A stretch of DNA of 6,003 nt from an uncultured Pseudomonas sp. (GCF_946885885.1 NZ_CAMPHN010000236.1:1-6003); one strand, 5' to 3'. Shown: positions 1 to 5,486, numbered from the stretch's first letter. Numbers and translations: made by a program. The notes: generated by a model not told the origin, from the letters alone.

Positions 1-21
1 CAGTTAGGCCCAAGCGCTTAA
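1..21 (+). CDS. Possible 3' end of an upstream gene (last six codons and stop)
   Basis: Frame 1 reads Q-L-G-P-S-A and then TAA, immediately before a hairpin terminator, so these bases could be the tail of a gene that enters from the left. Six codons are too few to identify a product or to exclude chance. In P. aeruginosa, as I recall, aspS (aspartyl-tRNA synthetase) lies next to the Dps gene, but this tail cannot be recognised as that protein. Confidence 0.2.
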   Translation, partial: QLGPSA

Positions 22-67
22 AAAAGCATCACCCCGAATGGGTTGGGGCAGTTAATGCCTATTTTTT
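20..67. terminator. Probable bidirectional hairpin terminator
   Basis: A short inner stem pairs CCCCGA (32-37) with TTGGGG (43-48), including one G-T pair, around the loop ATGGG. Further out, GCAT (26-29) pairs with ATGC (55-58). The structure is flanked by an A run (20-25) on the left and six T (62-67) on the right, so it could stop transcription in both directions. The stem is interrupted, which makes it weaker than the other terminators in the window. Confidence 0.45.
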
Positions 68-224
68 CAACGGCCTGCTAGTCCATTACCTGCGTCCTAC
101 GCCTAGCGGAGCGCCGCCCGGCCATGGCGAGATTTTTCGCAGCAACGCGGCTTGCGCTGAAACGGCAACAGACCCTAAGAATCTGTGTACTATTTTTCAT
201 TCACCCAACAGAGAGGAAGAAGGT
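68..224 (+). promoter_or_regulatory. Upstream region of the Dps gene with ribosome binding site
   Basis: This stretch must carry the Dps promoter if the hairpin at 20-67 terminates the upstream unit. A weak sigma-70-like pair is TTGCGC (152-157) and TAAGAA (176-181) with an 18-bp spacer; TACTAT (188-193) is another possible -10 box. Neither is convincing. The ribosome binding site is clear: AGAGGA (212-217) lies 7 nt before the ATG. I could not recognise an OxyR or Fur site. An ATG at 124 opens a 64-codon frame that overlaps the Dps start and has no sensible protein. Confidence 0.3.
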
Positions 225-695
225 ATGGAAATCAATATCGGTATCGCCGAACAGGATCGCGCAGCAATCGCCGAAGGCCTATCGCGGCTACTCGCCGATA
301 CCTACACCCTGTACCTGAAAACCCACAACTTCCACTGGAACGTAACAGGGCCGATGTTCAATACCCTGCACCTGATGTTCGAGGGGCAGTACACCGAACT
401 AGCCCTGGCGGTCGATCAGATCGCCGAACGTATCCGCGCCCTCGGCTTTCCGGCGCCCGGCACCTATGCGGCCTATGCCCGTCTATCCTCCATTAAAGAG
501 GAAGAAGGCGTGCCCAGCGCCCCCGACATGATCAAACAACTGGTCCAAGGCCAAGAAGCCGTGGTGCGTACCGCCCGTGGCGTTTTCCCGCTACTGGAAA
601 AAGTCAGCGACGAACCCACCGCCGACCTGCTGACCCAGCGCATGCAAGTGCATGAGAAAACCGCTTGGATGCTACGCAGCCTGCTGGCCGAATAA
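225..695 (+). CDS. dps: Dps family ferritin-like DNA-protection / iron-storage protein
   Basis: This 156-residue protein has the length and pattern of a Dps mini-ferritin, which in this family forms a 12-subunit shell that oxidises Fe(II) with peroxide, stores iron and protects DNA. The inter-subunit ferroxidase ligands can be aligned with E. coli Dps by spacing: H37 and H49 (12 residues apart, as H51/H63), E53 in place of the usual Asp, then D64 and E68. The signature [11 protein letters not shown] (35-45) is typical. There is no long lysine-rich N-terminal tail like that of E. coli Dps, so direct DNA binding is uncertain. The ATG is preceded by a good ribosome binding site (212-217). The gene stands between terminators and is probably transcribed alone. 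In P. aeruginosa a Dps gene occupies the same neighbourhood (PA0962, from memory). Confidence 0.93.
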   Translation: MEINIGIAEQDRAAIAEGLSRLLADTYTLYLKTHNFHWNVTGPMFNTLHLMFEGQYTELALAVDQIAERIRALGFPAPGTYAAYARLSSIKEEEGVPSAPDMIKQLVQGQEAVVRTARGVFPLLEKVSDEPTADLLTQRMQVHEKTAWMLRSLLAE

Positions 696-711
696 ACCGC
701 TGGACGTTCAC

Positions 712-736
712 AAAGACCCGATTCGTCGGGTCTTTT
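712..736 (+). terminator. Rho-independent terminator of the Dps gene
   Basis: AAAGACCCGA (712-721) pairs perfectly with TCGGGTCTTT (726-735) around a TTCG loop, and the stem runs straight into the T tract. It begins 16 nt after the Dps stop codon. The arms share AAAGACCCG / CGGGTCTTT with the terminator at 2654-2691. Confidence 0.9.
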
Positions 737-800
737 GCTATGCGCCCGATACTTGCCTGTTCTATGCTTTGCACATTCGTACCCCATCGCAGTGACAGGC
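737..800 (+). promoter_or_regulatory. Probable promoter region of the diguanylate cyclase gene
   Basis: Only 64 bp separate the Dps terminator from the cyclase ATG, so a promoter is expected here. CTATGCT (762-768) resembles a Pseudomonas sigma-70 or RpoS -10 box, but there is no good -35 box at the right distance (TTGCCT at 753-758 is too close). The ribosome binding site is poor: the only purine match, CAGG at 796-799, is a single base from the ATG, which suggests modest translation. Confidence 0.25.
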
Positions 801-1868
801 ATGAGTAAGTCAAACAAGCCACCGTCCATTCTGGAGCTGTATCCCGAGGAAACTCGCGAGGCGGCGGCACTCCTTCGTCAAGCCGTACCACTGATGGTTC
901 GCCACGATATTCCGCCCAACCCGGTGCATTACGCCCTCTGGTACACCTACAGCCGAGGCAATGAACCGGAGCTGAACCAGCGGCTGGATAAAACGCTCAG
1001 CAACTTCGACAGTTTCCCCCCGGAAATTGCGGTGAAACTATTCCGCGAGTACATCATTCGCGGCGAACTGGAAGAGGCACGCTCGGGCCAACAGCAAGTC
1101 ATCGAACTGGTAGACGATATCGAAGGCAATATCGCAACCAGCGTCATGGGTAGCCGCAATTACCAAGCCAGCCTTGAACAGGGTCTTGCGGCCCTGCAGG
1201 AGCCGGTCATCGACGACCTGCCCAATGTGTTGATCGAGCTGCAGGAAAACACCCAGCAGATGCAGAATCAGCAGGAAAAATTTCTACACCGCCTGCGGGC
1301 AGCGCAAGAAGAGATAAAACACCTGCGCAGCCAATTGGATCGCGCCCACCTGGCCGCGACGCTCGACAGCCTGACCCAGGTGTTCAATCGGCACGCCTTC
1401 AATCGCTTACTCGAACAAACTTTGGACCAAGGCCATGAAGGCGTCGCGCTGATCATGCTGGATATCGACCACTTCAAGGAATTCAACGATCAATACGGCC
1501 ACCCGCTCGGCGACCGGGTGCTACAGCATGTCGGCCAACTCATGCGCAGCCTGTTGCCCGCCAACGCCATGGCGGCGCGCTATGGCGGAGAGGAGTTCTG
1601 CGTAATCCTGCGCGAATGCCCCAATAGCACCCACGCTCACGCTTTTGCCGACAAACTGCGACTCAAAATCCAGTCGCTGCGGATCAAAGTACGCAGTACC
1701 GATCAAATTCTCGACAGCGTCACCGCCTCTTTCGGCTACTCACTGGCCAAGGCCGGCGACGATCTTGAAAGCCTGATCACCCGCGCCGACGACGCCCTCT
1801 ACGAAGCCAAACGCAATGGGCGCAATCAAGTTCATCCCTCCGCACCGGAGCCGGCCCTATCCGCTTGA
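801..1868 (+). CDS. Soluble diguanylate cyclase (GGDEF domain)
   Basis: This 355-residue protein should make the second messenger c-di-GMP from two GTP. A C-terminal GGDEF domain spans about 185-345. It has the entry motif DSLT (189-192) with N196-R197, the metal-binding stretch LDIDHF starting at L220 (D221), N229 and D238 for guanine contact, the active signature GGEEF (262-266), and the late ADDALYEAK motif. The inhibitory RxxD site expected seven residues before R260 is absent (residues there read PANA). The N-terminal half (about 15-140) is helical, with HDIPPNPVHYALWYTY (35-50), a pattern I associate with the input region of other proteobacterial GGDEF proteins; a likely coiled coil (144-184) links it to the catalytic domain. 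No membrane segment or signal peptide is seen. The start at 801 is preferred because the in-frame ATG at 735 lies inside the Dps terminator, and GTG at 792 has no ribosome binding site. No terminator follows before the next gene. Confidence 0.9.
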   Translation: MSKSNKPPSILELYPEETREAAALLRQAVPLMVRHDIPPNPVHYALWYTYSRGNEPELNQRLDKTLSNFDSFPPEIAVKLFREYIIRGELEEARSGQQQVIELVDDIEGNIATSVMGSRNYQASLEQGLAALQEPVIDDLPNVLIELQENTQQMQNQQEKFLHRLRAAQEEIKHLRSQLDRAHLAATLDSLTQVFNRHAFNRLLEQTLDQGHEGVALIMLDIDHFKEFNDQYGHPLGDRVLQHVGQLMRSLLPANAMAARYGGEEFCVILRECPNSTHAHAFADKLRLKIQSLRIKVRSTDQILDSVTASFGYSLAKAGDDLESLITRADDALYEAKRNGRNQVHPSAPEPALSA

Positions 1869-2034
1869 TTTGAGTCGCCCTCCCGTTTGCTGTTAAATAC
1901 GCCCCGTGCCATCAACCCGCCCTCTTCAAGTTGGTGCATAGGCTGTTTTCGCGCGACCCAACCTCCTTCATTTCAACCCGGTCCGCGCGACCAGCTCTTC
2001 CTGGCGTCCAAATAAATTAGCGAGCTCATTCAAC
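1869..2034 (+). promoter_or_regulatory. Possible promoter and long leader of the cold-shock-domain gene
   Basis: TTGAGT (1870-1875) and TTAAAT (1893-1898) form a plausible sigma-70 promoter with a 17-bp spacer, each box matching four of six consensus bases. If used, transcription would start near 1905 and leave a leader of about 130 nt. Within it the 9-mer CGCGCGACC occurs twice (1950-1958 and 1984-1992). There is no strong ribosome binding site before the ATG at 2035; GCGAG (2023-2027) is the only purine-rich candidate. No terminator separates this gene from the cyclase, so read-through from upstream is also possible. Confidence 0.35.
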
Positions 2035-2637
2035 ATGCTGAAAATCGTCCACCTGATAACGGGCCTAGCCGCCCTGCTCTTGTCTTTTGCCCCCAGCCTC
2101 GGCGATAGCGCCCAGCCATTTCTGCAACACCCGGAGGCCTTGATTCTGGCTTCGCTCGGCTTGCTCAACCTGATTCTCGCACCACAACTACCCATCTGGC
2201 ATGCCGGCCTGCGCCATCAGCTGCAAAACTCGGTTTCCGTCTTACTGACTCTCGCCAGCCTGCTGCAAGCCCTTGTTTTACTTGCACCTCTGCCCGTCAT
2301 CGCCAACCAACCCGCCAGCCTGTTCAGCGTGCTGATCGTGCTGCTGGCCGTACTGCTTCACTTGGGCACCAACCTACGCCTGCAAACCCGTAACGCCGGC
2401 GCACCGCAAGACATGACGGACCGTGAAACCGGTACCGTCAAATGGTTCAACACATCCAAAGGCTTCGGCTTTATTTCTCGCGACTCGGGCGATGACATCT
2501 TTGTGCACTTTCGCGCCATCCGCGGCGAAGGCCACCGCGTCCTGGTCGAAGGCCAGCGCGTGGAGTTTTCGGTCATGCAGCGCGATAAAGGCCTGCAAGC
2601 CGAAGACGTGATCGCGGCAATGCCCACCCGCCGCTAG
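2035..2637 (+). CDS. Membrane protein with C-terminal cold-shock domain
   Basis: The 200-residue product joins an N-terminal membrane region to a cold-shock domain. Four hydrophobic segments can be seen at about 4-20, 35-52, 66-89 and 95-113. Arg115 and Arg119 after the last one, together with Lys3, favour both ends in the cytoplasm. The cold-shock domain spans about 130-197: GTVKWFN (133-139), the RNA-binding motif RNP1 KGFGFI (142-147) and RNP2 DIFVHF (154-159), which normally bind single-stranded RNA or DNA. The domain begins with [13 protein letters not shown] (from M127), very like the N-terminus of free Pseudomonas cold-shock proteins, so an entire Csp appears fused to the membrane part. 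An anchored nucleic-acid-binding role is inferred. P. aeruginosa PA0961, annotated as a probable cold-shock protein, sits at the same place (from memory). Assignment of the domain is firm; the function and the ATG at 2035 are less so because the ribosome binding site is weak. Confidence 0.85.
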   Translation: MLKIVHLITGLAALLLSFAPSLGDSAQPFLQHPEALILASLGLLNLILAPQLPIWHAGLRHQLQNSVSVLLTLASLLQALVLLAPLPVIANQPASLFSVLIVLLAVLLHLGTNLRLQTRNAGAPQDMTDRETGTVKWFNTSKGFGFISRDSGDDIFVHFRAIRGEGHRVLVEGQRVEFSVMQRDKGLQAEDVIAAMPTRR

Positions 2638-2653
2638 TCGGTTGCCGTAAACC

Positions 2654-2691
2654 AAAGACCCGCTTTCAGACCATCTGAAAGCGGGTCTTTT
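2654..2691 (+). terminator. Strong rho-independent terminator of the cold-shock-domain gene
   Basis: AAAGACCCGCTTTCAGA (2654-2670) pairs without mismatch with TCTGAAAGCGGGTCTTT (2674-2690) around a three-base CCA loop, giving a 17-bp stem that ends in a T run. It starts 16 nt after the stop codon. The A-rich left arm means it could also act on minus-strand transcripts running out of slyX. Confidence 0.93.
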
Positions 2692-2863
2692 CATTTGGCT
2701 ATATACCAGTAGTGTGTTGCGTTCAGACTTGGGCGCTTAAGTGTGAAGGATTCAATCTCGTAGGGTGACGCGGGGCAAGCAGGACCACGCTTCCCCGAAC
2801 GCCCCATGCAACACATAACGGGTACAGAGCCTTTCATTTCACCGACCCGAGCCCCCCACGCCC
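2692..2863. other. Convergent intergenic spacer with inverted repeats
   Basis: No gene is seen. TGTGTTGC (2713-2720) is repeated in inverse orientation as GCAACACA (2808-2815). Between them, CGGGG-C-AAGC (2771-2780) can pair with GCTT-CCCCG (2789-2797) with one bulged C. The block begins with CGTAGGGTG (2759-2767), a string I associate with dispersed intergenic repeats in Pseudomonas. It may be a decayed repeat element, or the hairpin may help to end slyX transcription, although no T run follows it on the minus strand. Confidence 0.3.
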
Positions 2864-3070
2864 TCAATAATGCGGTGGCGGCGCCTCATCGCCCGTCATA
2901 TCGAACTGATTGCTCGATTCCTGCTGACGCTTGGCCAATGCGACCAGCTGCAATTGCATACGCTCCATAACCCGCTGCTGGGCCACCAATACGTCGTTCA
3001 GCGCTTGAATAGTGTCGTCCTGAAACGCCAAGCGGCTTTCAAGTTCGGTAATTCGCTCTTCCATAGTCAT
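2864..3070 (-). CDS. slyX: SlyX family protein
   Basis: This small 68-residue protein matches the SlyX family in length, in the N-terminal motif [13 protein letters not shown] (5-17; E. coli has [13 protein letters not shown]) and in the conserved C-terminal PPPHY (64-68). Residues 4 to about 48 form a likely coiled coil with regularly spaced Leu/Ile/Val/Met, followed by a flexible acidic tail. The biochemical function of SlyX is unknown; the name comes from its position beside slyD in enteric bacteria, and no slyD is in this window. The start at 3070 is preferred over the ATG at 3064 because GGAGGG (3083-3078) lies 7 nt upstream. The gene begins 3 nt after the stop of the HIT gene, and its ribosome binding site lies inside that gene's end, so the two are almost certainly co-transcribed and probably translationally coupled. 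Confidence 0.93.
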   Translation of the reverse strand: MTMEERITELESRLAFQDDTIQALNDVLVAQQRVMERMQLQLVALAKRQQESSNQFDMTGDEAPPPHY

Positions 3071-3073
3071 CGC

Positions 3074-3499
3074 TCAGCCCTCCGCGAAACAAAAGTTCTC
3101 GGCCAGCACCAGCTGCAACTTCTCCTTGATTGCCGCCACTTGCCGCTCGCTGTACGGCTGCGCCGCATGCTTACCCCAGACCGGCGCCGGCCAGGCCGCA
3201 TCGTCACGGCGCCGCACGACCACATGCATATGCAACTGACTGACCACATTACCCAGGGTCGCGACATTCATCTTGTCGGCCGCAAAGGTATCTTTGAGCT
3301 TTTCCGCCAGCCAGGTGGTTTCCCGCCACAGCATTTGCTGCTCCTCGGCATCCAACTGGAACAGCTCGCTGACCGCCTCGCGCCTGGGCACCAGAATGAA
3401 CCAAGGGTAATGCGCGTCGTTCATCAGCAACAACCGGCACAGCGCAAAGTCCCCCAAAAACAAGGTGTCCTGCTGCAAGCGCGCATCCAAGGTGAACAT
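3074..3499 (-). CDS. HIT (histidine triad) domain nucleotide-binding protein
   Basis: The 141-residue product is a single-domain HIT protein, a family that hydrolyses or transfers nucleotide groups from the alpha-phosphate. The active-site strand reads QLHMHVV (88-94): H90 and the presumed nucleophile H92 are present, but the third position of the triad is V94 instead of His. The tail RRRDDAAWPAPVWG (96-109) is, as I recall, characteristic of a proteobacterial HIT subgroup that also lacks the third His. NDAHYPWFILVPRR (27-40) is the usual HIT N-terminal sheet. The physiological substrate is unknown. The start at 3499 is chosen over an in-frame ATG at 3580 because GGAG (3511-3508) stands 8 nt upstream and MFTLDARL is a typical beginning. 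It is the first gene of a two-gene operon with slyX. P. aeruginosa PA0959 is the likely counterpart. Confidence 0.9.
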   Translation of the reverse strand: MFTLDARLQQDTLFLGDFALCRLLLMNDAHYPWFILVPRREAVSELFQLDAEEQQMLWRETTWLAEKLKDTFAADKMNVATLGNVVSQLHMHVVVRRRDDAAWPAPVWGKHAAQPYSERQVAAIKEKLQLVLAENFCFAEG

Positions 3500-3974
3500 G
3501 GCAGTTTCTCCGAGCGTTCTATCGATGACGCATTCTAACGATCTATCCACCCATCGAGTGCAGAGAACGCAGAAACCCACAGCCCAAAAATAGGGTTACA
3601 CGCACCAAAATCAAGCACCGACGTACCACCTCGCGCACCATTTTGTTTCTTACCGTAATAGCGGCGATACACAGGTTACATACCCGCCCGCCTGCGCAAC
3701 ACAAATCGCCTCTCGCACTCCCTATCAATCGCTTGTTCAAGCAGCTGAGAAGTTGCTAGCAAATTGTTAACAGGGGACTTGAAGTACGCACGAGCCCTGG
3801 ATAAAACCCCAAGTCAGAACCGCTCAGGCGAGCGAGAATCAACGAATAAACACTAGAAAGCACTTTGAGCACGAATCTTGCTCTACACTAGGGCCTGGCC
3901 TGCATATGGCACAGACAGGCCGGCAAAACCCGGATTCCCGTAGAGAAAGCCCGTTGGCGCTAACAGCCGCAAGT

Positions 3975-4018
3975 GAAAGCTATAAAAATGCGACATTCTT
4001 TTTCACTCTTTGCGACAT
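3975..4018 (-). promoter_or_regulatory. Probable ArgR operator upstream of oprD
   Basis: The 8-mer TGCGACAT occurs twice in direct orientation, at 3989-3996 and 4011-4018, 22 bp apart (two helical turns). On the minus strand each copy gives TGTCGC. The proximal half-site reads TGTCGC, eight bases, AA, five bases, which fits the Pseudomonas ArgR half-site TGTCGC-N8-AA-N5 as I recall it; the distal copy has AG in place of AA. ArgR binds such direct half-sites in P. aeruginosa and mediates arginine induction of oprD there. The site ends about 146 bp before the oprD ATG and some 70 bp before the proposed transcription start, a position suited to activation. Assignment is by motif only. Confidence 0.6.
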
Positions 4019-4072
4019 GGCGAGAAAGAATTCGTAATGAATAGATTGCAACTATCGCCAATAAAGGCTGCG

Positions 4073-4081
4073 TGCTATAAG
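4073..4081 (+). promoter_or_regulatory. Extended -10 promoter of oprD
   Basis: TG-C-TATAAG (4073-4081) is a good extended -10 element (consensus TGnTATAAT). There is no -35 box at 16-18 bp; TTGCAA (4046-4051) is 24 bp away. A promoter with a weak -35 is typical of activator-dependent genes and fits the ArgR-like site upstream. Transcription would begin near 4088, leaving a leader of about 77 nt that is A-rich at 4091-4104 and 4113-4126. Confidence 0.5.
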
Positions 4082-4150
4082 TTACCGCCGACACAAAAAG
4101 AAAGAGCCGTCCATACAACAAAACAATGGCCGGCGCAACTCTTCTAAACC

Positions 4151-4156
4151 AAGGAG
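4151..4156 (+). promoter_or_regulatory. Ribosome binding site that fixes the oprD start
   Basis: AAGGAG lies 8 nt before the ATG at 4165. It decides against the in-frame ATG at 4126, which has no ribosome binding site and would add 13 residues in front of a complete signal peptide. Confidence 0.85.
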
Positions 4157-4164
4157 CAATCACG

Positions 4165-5424
4165 ATGCAAGTGATGAAGTGGAGCGTTATCGCCCTCGCA
4201 GTAGCAGCAGGCACCAGCCAAATGGCATTCGCCTCGAGCCAATCCGAGTCCAAGGGTATTGTTGAAGACACCAGCTTCAACATCTTCAACCGTGTTCTTT
4301 ACCACAACCGTGATTACCGCACTGGCGGCCCTCAGCGCAACGCTCAGAGCTACCGTGAAGAAACCGGTCTGGGCATCCGCCTGCTGTTGGAATCCGGCTT
4401 CACTCAAGGCACCGTAGGCGTAGGCTTCGACGCTCACAGCCTGTCCAGCATCAAGATCGACAGCGGTCGCGGTCGCCACCGTGCCGGCCACGGCCAGTTT
4501 GACACTGATAGCGATGGTCGCGGCGAAGACACTCAGTCCGAAGTAGGCGGCGCTATCAAGTTCCGCATCTCTGACACCGTCCTGAAGCATGGCAACATGT
4601 TTGTCGGTAGCCCAGTATTCAGCACCGACGACAGCCGTATCCTGCCTGAAGTCGCCACCGGCACCTTGCTGACCAGCAACGAAATCGAAGGCCTGGAACT
4701 GACTGCCGGCCGCTTCACCGCTCTGAGCAGCCAAGTCAGCACCGATCGCGATACTTTTGCTCTTACAGAAGCCGACATCATCGGTGCGAGCTATGCCTTC
4801 AACGACAATTTCAGCGGTGCAATCCACGCCTCCGATGTTGAAGATCACTTCAAAAAGCGCTATGTAAATTTGAATTACAACCTGCCGTTGGCTGAAGAGC
4901 AGGCGCTGAATTTCGACTTCAACTTCTACAGAAGCACTGACGACGGCCAAAAGCTTTCGGGTGAAGTCGATAACAAAATCTGGAGCCTGGCAACCGCTTA
5001 CTCTCTGGGCGCTCACAAGTTCACCCTGGCTCATCAGCGCTCCAGCGGTGATACCGGCTACGTCTATGGCGTTGACGGCAATGGCACCATCTGGTTGAGC
5101 AACTCGGTTCAGTACTCCGACTTCAACTATCAAGACGAGACGTCCTGGCAGGTTCGCTACGACCTCAATATGGCCTCTTACGGCATCCCGGGCCTGAGCT
5201 TCATGACCCGTTATACCATCGGCGACAATATCACTATTGACGGGGCCGACAGCAGCGCTGAAGAGCGCGAACTGGACATCGAAGCCAAATACGTAATTCA
5301 GGAAGGCGCAGCAAAAGACCTGTCCTTCCGTATTCGTAACGCCTTCTACCGTGCCGATAACGACCTGGACGGCGATCTTAACGATTTCCGCCTGATCGTC
5401 GAGTACCCGCTGAGCGTCCTGTAA
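4165..5424 (+). CDS. oprD: OprD family outer-membrane porin
   Basis: The 419-residue precursor has a signal peptide (residues 1-23, M-K-W start, hydrophobic core, cleavage after A-F-A) and a mature part of about 396 residues made of alternating strands, as expected for the 18-stranded OprD channel in the outer membrane. Segments recognisable from P. aeruginosa OprD (by memory) include GGAIKFRISDTVLKHG from G128, WSLATAYSLGAH, NSVQYSDFNY, YDLNMASYGIPGLSFM, DLSFRIRNAF, and the closing FRLIVEYPLSVL (408-419). P. aeruginosa OprD imports basic amino acids and small peptides and admits carbapenems. Compared with it, the regions at about 293-313 and 353-370, which should hold loops 5 and 7, are shorter, and the loop-2 region carries a basic RGRHRAGH cluster (102-109). 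The codons lean to the T-ending GCT and CGT more than in neighbouring genes, as in highly expressed Pseudomonas genes. It is a single-gene unit with its own regulatory region and terminator. Family assignment is secure; orthology to oprD rather than a paralogue is supported by the neighbours. Confidence 0.93.
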   Translation: MQVMKWSVIALAVAAGTSQMAFASSQSESKGIVEDTSFNIFNRVLYHNRDYRTGGPQRNAQSYREETGLGIRLLLESGFTQGTVGVGFDAHSLSSIKIDSGRGRHRAGHGQFDTDSDGRGEDTQSEVGGAIKFRISDTVLKHGNMFVGSPVFSTDDSRILPEVATGTLLTSNEIEGLELTAGRFTALSSQVSTDRDTFALTEADIIGASYAFNDNFSGAIHASDVEDHFKKRYVNLNYNLPLAEEQALNFDFNFYRSTDDGQKLSGEVDNKIWSLATAYSLGAHKFTLAHQRSSGDTGYVYGVDGNGTIWLSNSVQYSDFNYQDETSWQVRYDLNMASYGIPGLSFMTRYTIGDNITIDGADSSAEERELDIEAKYVIQEGAAKDLSFRIRNAFYRADNDLDGDLNDFRLIVEYPLSVL

Positions 5425-5456
5425 TTCAGGCCATTCAGTTAGCTGTATAGCTGTAT

Positions 5457-5486
5457 AAAAAAGCCCGACTTCGGTCGGGCTTTTTT
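5457..5486. terminator. Bidirectional rho-independent terminator between oprD and the thioesterase gene
   Basis: GCCCGAC (5463-5469) pairs with GTCGGGC (5474-5480) around a TTCG loop closed by C-G, a very stable tetraloop. Six A precede and six T follow, so it works on both strands. It lies 32 nt after the oprD stop and 19 nt beyond the stop of the convergent thioesterase gene. A tandem 8-mer AGCTGTAT (5441-5456) lies just before it. Confidence 0.95.

Larger units (their letters stand above)
3500..4164. other. Divergent regulatory region between the HIT gene and oprD
   Basis: This 665-bp gap contains no convincing gene; the frames at 3543-3740 and 3960-4289 lack ribosome binding sites and look random. 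On the HIT side, TAGAAT (3537-3532, minus strand) is a possible -10 box about 33 nt from the ATG, without a good -35. Toward oprD there are palindromes GCTTGTTCAAGC (3731-3742) and TTGCTAGCAA (3753-3762), a weak promoter-like pair TTGAAG (3779-3784) and TAAAAC (3802-3807) with a 17-bp spacer, a -10-like TACACT (3884-3889), and a GGCCTG / CAGGCC stem (3892-3897 with 3916-3921). The probable ArgR operator, the promoter and the oprD ribosome binding site are listed separately. The length suggests complex control of oprD. Confidence 0.6.

Noticed and set aside
735..800. Upstream in-frame start (ATG at 735) for the diguanylate cyclase
   Set aside because: This ATG begins inside the T tract of the Dps terminator, has no ribosome binding site, and adds a sequence unlike the rest of the protein; 801 is the better start.
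2870..3538. Plus-strand open frame of 222 codons
   Set aside because: It is antisense to slyX and the HIT gene, both of which have clear family motifs and ribosome binding sites; the His/Gln-rich translation resembles no family.
3543..3740. Minus-strand open frame of 65 codons upstream of the HIT gene
   Set aside because: It would begin with TTG, no ribosome binding site is seen, and the Cys/Arg-rich product has no recognisable motif.
3884..3889. TACACT paired with TTGAGC (3865-3870) as an oprD promoter
   Set aside because: The spacer is only 13 bp, too short for a sigma-70 promoter; TACACT is kept only as a possible lone -10 box.
3960..4289. Minus-strand open frame of 109 codons across the oprD start
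   Set aside because: It overlaps the ArgR-like site, the oprD promoter and the signal peptide region on the opposite strand; no ribosome binding site or family is seen.
4144..5133. Long open frame (329 codons) on the minus strand opposite oprD
   Set aside because: It lies antisense to a well-recognised porin gene; its repetitive Ala/Val-rich translation is the expected mirror of the porin codons, and it has no ribosome binding site or family match.
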